A stretch of DNA of 8,683 bases, taken from the NCBI GenBank assembly GCA_027296205.1, contig JAPUJM010000170.1, forward strand, positions 1-8,683, written 5' to 3'. Both the position numbers and the translations under genes were made by a program. This stretch comes from Actinomycetota bacterium (GTDB lineage Bacteria > Actinomycetota > Acidimicrobiia > Spongiisociales > ZC4RG35). Positions 1-6,242 of the stretch are shown piece after piece. Numbering within the stretch: position 1 is the first letter of the stretch; every line of letters starts with the position of its first letter. A model generated the notes under the pieces. The model saw nothing but the letters and a program-made list of their open reading frames with translations, was not told the origin of the DNA and ran no database searches.

Positions 1-610
1 CCGCTCCGAGGAACCGGTCCAATTGCTCCGGACGAATCGACCCGCTGGTGAATCGCTGGTCACCCGCCCAGGGGTCGGCGACGTTGTGATAGGACGAGTT
101 GATCTCCCACCATCCCAGGCGATCCTCGGAAAGGAGTTCGATCCGCCGCACCCATTTGAGCGACTTGTAGAAGTACTTGCCGGGGGTGACCACCCTCACC
201 GGGCCTCCGTGGTCGGAAGTGAGGAGCTCTCCATCGAACTCGTGGACCAGCCAACTCGATCGCATCGCTACATCCAGTGGAAGAGACGTGTGGTGGTCGC
301 GATCCGAAAAGGCGGAGAAGGACAAGAAACCTGCGTCGGCCGAAGGTCTCGCCTCGTCGAGGAGGATCGAAAGCGGAACGCCAGACCATCGGCTGCCAAT
401 CTGACTCCAACTGGTCACGCAGTGAATGTCGAATTCCAACGACTGGTGGTGGAGTTCCATGTACCCGGCAAGGGTCAGTGCGAACTGGCTCTCGACGAGA
501 CCATCGATCGTGAGGGACCAAGATCTCGGATCGACAAGCTCATCCGAAGGGGACCGCTCGCCGACGAGGGGAAATCGTCTTGTCTCGATCTGGCCGGGGG
601 GAAGCCTCAT
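1..610 (-). CDS. Sulfite-oxidase-like molybdopterin oxidoreductase, C-terminus cut by window edge
   Basis: Reading the minus strand from the ATG at 608-610 gives 203 residues with no stop before the left edge, so the 3' end lies outside. The N-terminus (MRLPPGQ at 1-7, then WSLTIDGLV at 31-39) matches the start of soluble bacterial and archaeal sulfite-oxidase-like (YuiH-type) proteins. HCVTSWS (63-69) carries Cys64, the expected protein ligand to molybdenum. HGGPVRVVTP (134-143), KWVRRIEL (152-159) and YHNVADPW (174-181) are the family's conserved C-terminal blocks. I see no Tat or Sec signal and no haem domain, so a cytoplasmic Mo-cofactor enzyme is expected. The family is redox-active but substrates are generally unknown, so sulfite should not be assumed. 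The start lies 10 bases after the LCP stop, with a ribosome-binding site overlapping that stop, so the two genes are probably co-transcribed and translationally coupled. Confidence 0.9.
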   Translation of the reverse strand, partial: MRLPPGQIETRRFPLVGERSPSDELVDPRSWSLTIDGLVESQFALTLAGYMELHHQSLEFDIHCVTSWSQIGSRWSGVPLSILLDEARPSADAGFLSFSAFSDRDHHTSLPLDVAMRSSWLVHEFDGELLTSDHGGPVRVVTPGKYFYKSLKWVRRIELLSEDRLGWWEINSSYHNVADPWAGDQRFTSGSIRPEQLDRFLGA

Positions 611-623
611 TGGAAGCTTCCTA
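611..623 (-). promoter_or_regulatory. Stop-overlapping ribosome-binding site of the molybdoenzyme
   Basis: On the minus strand the LCP stop TAG (623-621) runs straight into AGGAAG (622-617), six bases before the ATG at 610. It lies partly within a perfect 10-base palindrome, GGAAGCTTCC (612-621). The overlap fixes the start choice and suggests translational coupling to the LCP gene. Confidence 0.7.
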
Positions 624-1700
624 CCCGGTCAACAGAGTCGCCGAATCTGCCGTCTCGGGGACAACGAACCCGGCAACGATCTCGTCAACCGGAATTGATG
701 GCAGAAGCACGGCGGCTCCCTGCTCTGTCGTAAATTCATAGACGGGCACGCTGAGTTCGATCACGGATCCGCTGCTCAAACCCCGCATGGTCCATGCAAT
801 GCTGACGGCCTCCAAAAGGGTGAGGCTCGAGTCGATCGTGAGAAACGGGGCTACGGCCTGGGCGGCTGCCGTCACTGCTTGCGGGCTCGAGAAGCTGGAC
901 AGGCTGGCCATCATGTCGATGAGGAATTCCCTTTGGCGGTCGTTGCGAGCAAGGTCACTCACGCCGGACATGGTCCTCCAGCCGGTCTCTGTGAGCTCCT
1001 GAGTGCTACGGGAGCGCAGCCATGCGAGAGCCTGGTCCCCGGAGGCCATCGTGCATCCGGCCGGCAGCTCGAGGTTTGCTCGCACGTCCCGGACCGGAAG
1101 CTCGACACAGATCTCATAACCACCGATGGCGTCGACGGCGCCCTGGAAACCGGCGAGATCGATCAAGGCGAAGTGGTCGACCGTCTGCCCGATCAGATTC
1201 TCGACGGCAAGGGTCAGGAGGGTCGGCCCATTCATCTTCTCCCCGCACCCTTCGAGCATGCCGTTGATCCGGGCCTCACGACCGGTGCACGCGTCGGCGA
1301 CCCACAAATCCCTTGGCAGCGAGAGAACGGCGGCCCCGGTCTCGGTGCGCAGCAGGACAATGACAACGTCAGCACGATCCCCCGGGAACTCGCCAAACCC
1401 ATCGAGGTCATCGAGGTCATCACGCGAGTCCGAACCGACGAGGAGAAAAACGTCGAGATCGTCATTGGCAGCTGCCAGTCCGAGCTCGGCCTCGCTTGCC
1501 GACTCTTCGGTCTCCTGACCCGGCTCACCGTCGTCGGCCGGGGCTGCCGAAGCAGATGCCGGTTCCGTTGGTCGATCGATGGTGACCCGCTTCACCTCGC
1601 TCCACGTGGACGCGGCGAACGCGACAGTGACCCCCATGATCAGTACGACCAAGAGGGCACCACCAATAATCCAGCGTTTGCGTAGGCGTGAAGAACCCAT
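621..1700 (-). CDS. LytR-CpsA-Psr (LCP) family cell-wall protein
   Basis: A 359-residue protein. It has a short basic N-terminus (RLRKR, 5-9), one membrane segment at about 11-30, an acidic, alanine- and proline-rich linker at about 42-80, and an extracytoplasmic LCP domain from about 82. Recognised blocks are FLLVGSDSRDD (85-95), GDRADVVIVLLRTE (107-120), LSLPRDLWV (126-134), RINGML (144-149), DHFALIDLAGF (175-185), DAIGG (190-194) and RNDRQREFL (252-260). The family transfers undecaprenyl-phosphate-linked glycopolymers, such as teichoic acids, arabinogalactan or capsule, to peptidoglycan. The polyphosphate-binding Asp and Arg residues appear present, although the usual Lys of the KIN motif is Arg144. 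Four cysteines (138, 152, 198, 216) lie outside the membrane and could pair. I see no LytR_C domain. The start fits the signal anchor. The particular polymer substrate is unknown. Confidence 0.93.
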   Translation of the reverse strand: MGSSRLRKRWIIGGALLVVLIMGVTVAFAASTWSEVKRVTIDRPTEPASASAAPADDGEPGQETEESASEAELGLAAANDDLDVFLLVGSDSRDDLDDLDGFGEFPGDRADVVIVLLRTETGAAVLSLPRDLWVADACTGREARINGMLEGCGEKMNGPTLLTLAVENLIGQTVDHFALIDLAGFQGAVDAIGGYEICVELPVRDVRANLELPAGCTMASGDQALAWLRSRSTQELTETGWRTMSGVSDLARNDRQREFLIDMMASLSSFSSPQAVTAAAQAVAPFLTIDSSLTLLEAVSIAWTMRGLSSGSVIELSVPVYEFTTEQGAAVLLPSIPVDEIVAGFVVPETADSATLLTG

Positions 1701-1702
1701 AA

Positions 1703-1744
1703 CCCCGAGCGGGGGATTCTATGCCTCTTGGCGGCTTGTGGCCA
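1703..1744 (-). promoter_or_regulatory. Putative near-leaderless promoter of the LCP gene with a start-proximal hairpin
   Basis: On the minus strand TGGCCA (1744-1739) and TAGAAT (1721-1716) are separated by 17 bases, with 4 of 6 and 5 of 6 matches to the sigma-70-type consensus. Transcription would begin near 1709, leaving about nine bases before the ATG at 1700. A 4-bp inverted repeat, CCCC-GCTC-GGGG, occupies 1703-1714 at the predicted transcript start. The only Shine-Dalgarno-like sequence is the G run inside it. This is a motif-level prediction. Confidence 0.35.
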
Positions 1745-1784
1745 GATGAGCGATGACGTGGTGGTGGCTGCGGTCTCATGTGCC

Positions 1785-1810
1785 GAAGCCGACCCGATAT
1801 CCGCGGCTTC
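1785..1810. repeat. 7-bp inverted repeat, 12-base loop
   Basis: GAAGCCG at 1785-1791 is the exact reverse complement of CGGCTTC at 1804-1810. It lies downstream of the Nudix gene and upstream of the LCP promoter. No T-run follows on either strand, so a classical intrinsic terminator is unlikely. It could be an operator or a weak terminator for the Nudix transcript. Confidence 0.4.
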
Positions 1811-1876
1811 TCATCCGGGCAGCGAGAGCTCGAACCGGTGCTGACTCTCCTCATCGACCTAGTCAAGGGTTCGACC

Positions 1877-1930
1877 CATCACGTCCGCGTGGTGAGGAAC
1901 CTCGAATGCCGAACGACCTATTTTTCGAGG
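1877..1930. repeat. Two adjacent short hairpins at the Nudix 3' end
   Basis: CATCACG (1877-1883) can pair with CGTGGTG (1888-1894) around a TCCG tetraloop; one pair is a G-T wobble on the plus strand. CCTCGAA (1900-1906) is the exact reverse complement of TTCGAGG (1924-1930), with a 17-base loop. The second repeat spans the Nudix stop codon (1918-1920). Either could help end or stabilise the Nudix mRNA, but no U-tract supports a canonical terminator. Confidence 0.35.
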
Positions 1931-2445
1931 CCAACCATCAAACGAACCATCCGCGCCGTGGCGCCCCACAACGTGTCGCCCTCGAGGTCGTAGTACCAAA
2001 CCTCCCATTCGTTCCATGGAATCGACCACCATCGGCTCGCATCGGCCAGGTCGGAAAGGAGTGGCGTATAGACCTTCGCCACCTCCCGCTCCGATGGCAC
2101 CAAGCCCAGCGGCGTCGACACGCGGCCAACTACCGGCACGACGAGAAGACTGAACTCGACGGTGTCGATCGGCGGGAGGAACCCGAGCACCTCCACCTGG
2201 GCAGGCTCGATGCCAACCTCCTCGTAGGCCTCCCTCAGGGCGGTGTCGACCGGCCCGTTGTCCGCCGGGTCCGGCCCACCACCGGGAAAAGCGATATGAC
2301 CCCCGTGTGTTGGCATCGAGTCCGGGCGTTTCGTGAGCACGACCCTCACTTGCCCGTCATCGTCTTCGTAGAGAGGCGCCAGAACAGCCGCCATCGGCTG
2401 ATCCCCATCGGGATAACTGTCTACGACTTTGATCGAGTCCCACAT
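1918..2445 (-). CDS. Nudix hydrolase, CoA-pyrophosphatase type
   Basis: A 175-residue soluble protein. Residues 38-56 fit the signature preceding the Nudix box in CoA pyrophosphatases: T38, R40 and G49, then AFPGG at 52-56. The Nudix box follows, G56 to I79, with REAYEEVGI at 71-79 supplying the metal-binding Glu72, Glu75 and Glu76. The first Glu of the general Nudix pattern is Asn63 here; variation at that position is compatible with this subfamily. Members hydrolyse CoA, acyl-CoA or oxidised CoA to 3',5'-ADP and phosphopantetheine derivatives. The length is a little short of, but close to, the usual range. The ATG at 2443-2445 has no visible Shine-Dalgarno sequence. The gene diverges from the acetyltransferase, with about 40 bases between the likely starts. 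Family assignment is strong; the exact substrate is inferred. Confidence 0.9.
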   Translation of the reverse strand: MWDSIKVVDSYPDGDQPMAAVLAPLYEDDDGQVRVVLTKRPDSMPTHGGHIAFPGGGPDPADNGPVDTALREAYEEVGIEPAQVEVLGFLPPIDTVEFSLLVVPVVGRVSTPLGLVPSEREVAKVYTPLLSDLADASRWWSIPWNEWEVWYYDLEGDTLWGATARMVRLMVGLEK

Positions 2446-2451
2446 GTGTGG
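2440..2451. repeat. CCACA-TG-TGTGG inverted repeat at the Nudix start
   Basis: CCACA and TGTGG flank a 2-base centre and overlap the Nudix ATG, immediately beside the -35 element of the divergent gene. Its form is compatible with a regulator site, but it is short and may be chance. Confidence 0.25.
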
Positions 2452-2479
2452 TTGTCAAGACTAAGTGCCTCGATATCCT
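2452..2479 (+). promoter_or_regulatory. Promoter of the acetyltransferase gene (leaderless start)
   Basis: TTGTCA (2452-2457, 5 of 6 to consensus) and TATCCT (2474-2479, 4 of 6) are separated by 16 bases. The GTG at 2486 begins six bases after the -10, which is where transcription would start, so the mRNA would be leaderless. The -35 reads TTGACA on the opposite strand (2458-2453), but no good -10 follows it in the Nudix direction. Confidence 0.5.
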
Positions 2480-2485
2480 GACCGG

Positions 2486-3064
2486 GTGCCCAGGCCCCAC
2501 CTCGAGACCGATAGACTGATCCTCCAGCGCTTCACCCGGAAGGATGCGTCGACCCTCGACGACGCCATCCGGGCGTCACTCGGGGACCTGAACCAGTGGT
2601 TGCCATGGGCTCGCATGGACTACACGAGTGGCGACACCACCGCCTTCATCCGCGAATCGGTCCAGGCATGGAAAGAAGACCGCGCCTGGGACTATTCGAT
2701 CCGGCTGAAAGCTGACCCGGGACGGCACATCGGAAACATCTCACTGTGGACTGTGTCCAAACTCGGCAAGATCTACGAGATCGGCTATTGGATAAGGAGT
2801 GATGAGACCAGCAGGGGAGTTTGCACAGAGGCGGTCGATCGGGTTCTCGAGGAGGGATTCGCCGCCCTCGGATATCATAAGAGCGTTCTCAGGATTGCGA
2901 TCGGCAACGACGCCTCTGATCGCGTGGCAGACAAGCTCGGATTCACCAGAGAAGGGGTGCTTCGTGAGGAGTTGCTGATCAGGGGCAACTGGGTTGACCA
3001 CTCGTTGTGGTCAATTCTCGATCGCGAGTATCGGGCGCTGAGAAAAAGCAAAGTGAAGCGCTAG
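2486..3064 (+). CDS. GNAT N-acetyltransferase, RimJ/RimL-like
   Basis: From the GTG at 2486 the protein is 192 residues. LETDRLILQRF (6-16) is the typical opening of the Acetyltransf_3 (RimJ/RimL/SpeG-like) branch. EIGYWIRSDETSRGVCTEA (98-116) contains the acetyl-CoA pyrophosphate-binding loop, with Cys113 where Gly or Ala is more usual. NDASDRVADKLGFTREGVLRE (from 141) is the motif B region that closes the CoA site. Such enzymes acetylate protein N-termini, ribosomal proteins, polyamines or small amines; the substrate cannot be told here. A GTG at 2465 would add seven residues, but it lies upstream of the predicted -10, so I prefer 2486. The gene is divergent from the Nudix hydrolase and convergent with nuoN. 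I see no sign of recent transfer. Confidence 0.92.
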   Translation: MPRPHLETDRLILQRFTRKDASTLDDAIRASLGDLNQWLPWARMDYTSGDTTAFIRESVQAWKEDRAWDYSIRLKADPGRHIGNISLWTVSKLGKIYEIGYWIRSDETSRGVCTEAVDRVLEEGFAALGYHKSVLRIAIGNDASDRVADKLGFTREGVLREELLIRGNWVDHSLWSILDREYRALRKSKVKR

Positions 3065-3080
3065 GCGTCTGCTGACTGAT

Positions 3081-3118
3081 CCCGTTGCTCAGCGGGCTCC
3101 CAGTGTCCCGAGGGCACT
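3081..3118. terminator. Tandem hairpins between convergent genes
   Basis: CCCGTT (3081-3086) pairs with AGCGGG (3091-3096) around GCTC. AGTGTCC (3102-3108) pairs with GGGCACT (3112-3118) around a 3-base loop, and the second arm reaches the nuoN stop codon. Each stem needs one G-U pair that exists only in the plus-strand RNA, so both fold better in the acetyltransferase transcript. On the minus strand the same position is a C-A mismatch. There are no U-tracts, so this is a non-canonical terminator prediction. Confidence 0.4.
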
Positions 3119-4595
3119 AGGAACCGCTGGCGATCACCCGGGCGGCATCACCGGCGAATGTGGCAAGGGCGGGAAGGAATCCAATGACCACAGTGAGGAC
3201 CACCGTGATTCCGAGAGCAAGACTCAGCGAGCCAACAGGCTCGACATCATCGGCGAGCTCGCCGATCGGGTCGTCCAGCCAGACACTCTTCACCACCTTG
3301 GCGTAGTAGTAGAGGGCAATCACGGCATTGATCGCAGCGATCACCGCCAGCACCACCGTCGCCGTCCCGCCGGCGATCATCACCGAGCGGAACATGGCGA
3401 ACTTGGCGAACCAGCCGGCCAGCGGGGGGATGCCGGCGAGGCTGAAGAAGAAGACGGCAATCAGAACGCCGAGCTTCGGATCCACCCGCGCCAGGCCGGA
3501 CCATGCCGACAACTCGCCCGATCGCGTCTTCCGTGCGCCCGCGATGACCACGGCAAAAGCACCGAGATTCATCAATGCGTAGATCACCAGATAGATGACA
3601 GTCGCCGCGAAGGCTTCCTCCAGATCAGCGCCCGCTACACCGGCGGCGGCGAAAGGCACCAACATGAAGCCTGCCTGAGCCACCGAGGAGTAGGCCAGCA
3701 GCCTGACGATGTTGGTCTGCCGGAGAGCCGCAAGGTTGGCGATGGTCATGGAGAGGGCGGCGAGCAGCCAGAGTGCCGGCCCCCAAACGTCGGTCACGCC
3801 GGGAAGCGCCAGGTACATCACGAGCAACATGGCAACGAAGCCTGCAGCCTTCGAGTTGACAGACAGGTACGCAGTGATGGGAGTTGGGGCACCCTCGTAT
3901 GTGTCCGGAGCCCAGAAGTGAAAAGGCACCGCTGAGATCTTGAATCCAAATCCGACGATCACGAGGAGAACCGCCATGATCAGCGCCGGCTCGTCGGCCA
4001 TGCCGGCGGTGGCCTCGGCCAGTCCGGAGAAGGTGATCTCGCCGGTCAAGCCATAGAGAAAAGACATGCCGTAGAGGAGGATGGCCGTCGAGAGGATCCC
4101 GATGATGAAGTACTTCATCGAGGCCTCGTTCGACTTGACGTCACCCTTTCTCCATCCGGCCAGCATGTAGAGGGGGCCGGTCACCAGTTCGATGCCGATG
4201 AAAAGAATGATCAGGTCACGCGACGAGGCCATCACCAGCGAGCCGAGCACCGAGGCCAGCAAGAGGAAGTAGTACTCCCCTTGGTAGTAGCGCTCCGACT
4301 CGATGTAGTTGTGGGACATCAGGAAAACGATGTATGCCGCCACCAGGAACAGGCTCTTGAGAACGAGGGCGAACTCGTCGACCACATAGGACCCATCGAA
4401 CATCGAGCGAACCTCACCGTCGAAAGCGAGGATTGCAAGCGGTACCAGAGCGAGCGCGGTTCCGGCCACCGCGACCGTCGCCGTCCAGTACTTCTTGGGC
4501 CTCGGCAACATCAGATCGAGCGCCAGCACCGTCACCATCGTGGCGATGACAATCAGCTCCGGCGAGAGCGCTAGGTAGTCGATCTCAAAGGTCAC
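3117..4595 (-). CDS. nuoN: NADH-quinone oxidoreductase subunit N (complex I)
   Basis: A 492-residue polytopic membrane protein, usual length for the family, with many hydrophobic helices across its whole length. It is one of the three antiporter-like subunits that carry protons across the membrane as electrons pass to quinone. Expected proton-path residues are visible: Glu136 in GIELVTGPLYMLAG (134-147), Lys219 in GFGFKISAVPFHFWAPD (215-231), Lys249 in SVNSKAAGF (245-253) and Lys398 in GWFAKF (394-399). The start is GTG (4593-4595), nine bases after the nuoM stop, with AGGA overlapping that stop. It is the last nuo gene here and is followed by the convergent acetyltransferase, so the operon probably ends at this point. 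Confidence 0.97.
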   Translation of the reverse strand: MTFEIDYLALSPELIVIATMVTVLALDLMLPRPKKYWTATVAVAGTALALVPLAILAFDGEVRSMFDGSYVVDEFALVLKSLFLVAAYIVFLMSHNYIESERYYQGEYYFLLLASVLGSLVMASSRDLIILFIGIELVTGPLYMLAGWRKGDVKSNEASMKYFIIGILSTAILLYGMSFLYGLTGEITFSGLAEATAGMADEPALIMAVLLVIVGFGFKISAVPFHFWAPDTYEGAPTPITAYLSVNSKAAGFVAMLLVMYLALPGVTDVWGPALWLLAALSMTIANLAALRQTNIVRLLAYSSVAQAGFMLVPFAAAGVAGADLEEAFAATVIYLVIYALMNLGAFAVVIAGARKTRSGELSAWSGLARVDPKLGVLIAVFFFSLAGIPPLAGWFAKFAMFRSVMIAGGTATVVLAVIAAINAVIALYYYAKVVKSVWLDDPIGELADDVEPVGSLSLALGITVVLTVVIGFLPALATFAGDAARVIASGS

Positions 4596-4607
4596 GGGCG
4601 ATTCCTA
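4596..4607 (-). promoter_or_regulatory. Stop-overlapping ribosome-binding site of nuoN
   Basis: The nuoM stop TAG (4607-4605) merges with AGGA (4606-4603), seven bases before the GTG start at 4595. This supports the GTG choice and coupled translation. Confidence 0.7.
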
Positions 4608-6224
4608 TCCCCCTATCTGCGACGCGATCGACGCTGTGGTCTCAGAGCTGAACGCCATGTCCACCAACGACGTGACAACGTCGGTGGTCGAGTTGAAGAT
4701 GATCTTCGGGAAGAACCCGATCACCACGATCAGCAGGATCATGGGCACCCATGCAGTGAGCTCGAATCGGTCGACGTCATGGAACTCCCGACCCTCCCAC
4801 TCGTCGCTTGGCTCGCCGAGATTCACTCTCTGCAGCATCCACAGCATGTAGCCGGCGGTGAGCACGGTGCCTATCGCCCCGATGACCATTGCCGTGCGGA
4901 ACAGGCCCAGCGAAAGACCCGCCAGGGGGTTGTAAGCGCCAACCAGCGACATAAACTCACCCCAGAAACCGGCGAGACCGGGCAGTCCGAGCGATGCCAT
5001 GGCGGTGAAGGCGAAAATCCCACCCAACACCGGCATCAGCTTGATGTTGCCACCGAGCCTTGCCATCTCCCGGGTGTGATACCGGTGTTGCATGGATCCG
5101 GCGAGGAAGAAGAGGAGACCGGTGATCAGACCGTGGGCGACCATGCCGATGATCGCCGCGTTGATGCCGATGTCGGTCAACGTGGAGATTCCCAACATGA
5201 CAAAGCCCATGTGCCCTACCGAGGAAAAGGCGATCAAACGTTTCATGTCGCGTTGGGCAAGACACGCCAGCGAGCCGTAGATGATCCCGATCACCGCCAG
5301 AATGGCGATGAACGGCGCCCAGGTCACCGCCTCATCCGGAAGGATCGGCAGTGAGATCCGAATGACACCGTATGCGCCCATCTTCAAGAGGATGGCCGCC
5401 AGCAGCACCGAAGCCACGGTTGGGGCGGCGGTGTGGGCGTCGGGCAGCCAGGTGTGGAACGGGAACATCGGCACCTTGATGGCGAAGCCGAGAAACATCG
5501 CCCCGAAGACAAGAAAAGCGAATGTGCCGGTGAAGGCGCCGCCTGCGCCCAGTTCGGTCAACCGGGGAATGTCGAAGCTGCGTTCACCAAATTTGCCGGA
5601 CTCGAAGTAGAGGGCCAGAAATCCCAGAAGCATGAAGGCCGACCCAAAAAGCGTGAACAGGAAGAACTTGATCGCGGCGTAGAGCCTGGTCTCGAACTCC
5701 TTGGCGAAGCCAGGAACCTTTCTCGGCGTCTTGTCCCCCCAGATACCGATCATGAAATACATCGGGAGAAGGACGATCTCGAAGAAGATGAAGAACAGCA
5801 CCAGGTCGAGGGCCACAAACGTCCCGTTCATGCCCGTTGCCAGGATCATCATCAGGATCAGGAAGGCCTTGGGATTCTTGGGCTCGTCCCAATGGTTCCA
5901 GGAGTAGATGACGCCGAGGACCACCACGAACGTGGACAGGACCAGGAGTGGAAGGCTGATCCCGTCGATGCCTACGTGATAGTTGGCGTCGATTGCCCCG
6001 ATCCAGGTCTCGCTGACCTCGAATTGGTAGGTGTTGTAGGTGCTACTGGAGAAGTCGAACTGGCCGATCAGGACCAACGAGGCGACGAACGCCAGAACCG
6101 TCGCCGCCAAGCCGGTTATCTTCAGGGCTGACTCGTTCTCCCCGGGTATGAACCCAAGCAGAAGGGCGCCAACTAGGGGCAGGAAGACGGTCAACGTCAA
6201 CCCCCAGGTCTCAAACCATTCCAT
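4605..6224 (-). CDS. nuoM: NADH-quinone oxidoreductase subunit M (complex I)
   Basis: A 539-residue antiporter-like membrane subunit of complex I, hydrophobic from end to end. Key residues match the family: Glu149 in FFEIVLLPMYFMIGIWG (147-163), Lys250 in FAIKVPMFPFHTWLPDAHT (247-265), Lys281 in LLKMGAYGVIR (279-289), His364 in MVAHGLITG (361-369) and Glu423 in GFWGEF (419-424). The loop between the fifth and sixth helices (about 163-180) is charged and somewhat long. The ATG is at 6222-6224, preceded by AGGAGAGG at 6241-6234, which overlaps the nuoL stop, so translation is probably coupled along nuoL-nuoM-nuoN. Length and motifs are ordinary, and I see no frameshift. Confidence 0.97.
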   Translation of the reverse strand: MEWFETWGLTLTVFLPLVGALLLGFIPGENESALKITGLAATVLAFVASLVLIGQFDFSSSTYNTYQFEVSETWIGAIDANYHVGIDGISLPLLVLSTFVVVLGVIYSWNHWDEPKNPKAFLILMMILATGMNGTFVALDLVLFFIFFEIVLLPMYFMIGIWGDKTPRKVPGFAKEFETRLYAAIKFFLFTLFGSAFMLLGFLALYFESGKFGERSFDIPRLTELGAGGAFTGTFAFLVFGAMFLGFAIKVPMFPFHTWLPDAHTAAPTVASVLLAAILLKMGAYGVIRISLPILPDEAVTWAPFIAILAVIGIIYGSLACLAQRDMKRLIAFSSVGHMGFVMLGISTLTDIGINAAIIGMVAHGLITGLLFFLAGSMQHRYHTREMARLGGNIKLMPVLGGIFAFTAMASLGLPGLAGFWGEFMSLVGAYNPLAGLSLGLFRTAMVIGAIGTVLTAGYMLWMLQRVNLGEPSDEWEGREFHDVDRFELTAWVPMILLIVVIGFFPKIIFNSTTDVVTSLVDMAFSSETTASIASQIGG

Positions 6225-6242
6225 TGCTCTCAGCCTCTCCTA
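6225..6242 (-). promoter_or_regulatory. Stop-overlapping ribosome-binding site of nuoM
   Basis: The nuoL stop TAG (6242-6240) runs into AGGAGAGG (6241-6234), nine bases before the nuoM ATG at 6224. It is the strongest Shine-Dalgarno sequence in the window. Confidence 0.75.

Larger units (their letters stand above)
1701..1917. other. Intergenic region between the Nudix and LCP genes
   Basis: This 217-base stretch has no convincing ORF or tRNA. It holds the predicted LCP promoter near 1716-1744 and short inverted repeats, listed separately. A GGGTTCGACCC string at 1867-1877 resembles a tRNA T-loop, but there is no matching acceptor or anticodon arm. Confidence 0.6.

Noticed and set aside
23..733. 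Plus-strand 236-codon and minus-strand 153-codon ORFs (60-521)
   Set aside because: Both overlap the sulfite-oxidase-like gene in wrong frames; that gene has no stop inside the window but shows clear family motifs.
879..1685. 268-codon plus-strand ORF
   Set aside because: Antisense to the LCP gene, whose family blocks are clear in the other strand.
1525..1866. 113-codon minus-strand ORF upstream of and overlapping the LCP start
   Set aside because: Arg/Pro-rich frame shadow of the LCP N-terminal region with no family features.
1861..1885. tRNA-like TTCGA loop
   Set aside because: Flanking bases do not form a 5-bp T-stem with a 7-base loop, and no anticodon or acceptor arm is found on either strand.
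2436..2458. TTGACA on the minus strand as a Nudix promoter
   Set aside because: The correctly spaced -10 would be CGATCA inside the coding sequence, a poor match that would place the transcript start after the ATG.
1753..2481. 242-codon plus-strand ORF
   Set aside because: Antisense to the Nudix hydrolase and intergenic region; no recognisable protein features.
2465..2485. GTG at 2465 as start of the acetyltransferase
   Set aside because: It sits upstream of the predicted -10 element and adds residues before the conserved family opening; the GTG at 2486 fits better.
5433..6131. 232-codon plus-strand ORF
   Set aside because: Antisense to nuoM, charged low-complexity composition, no motif.
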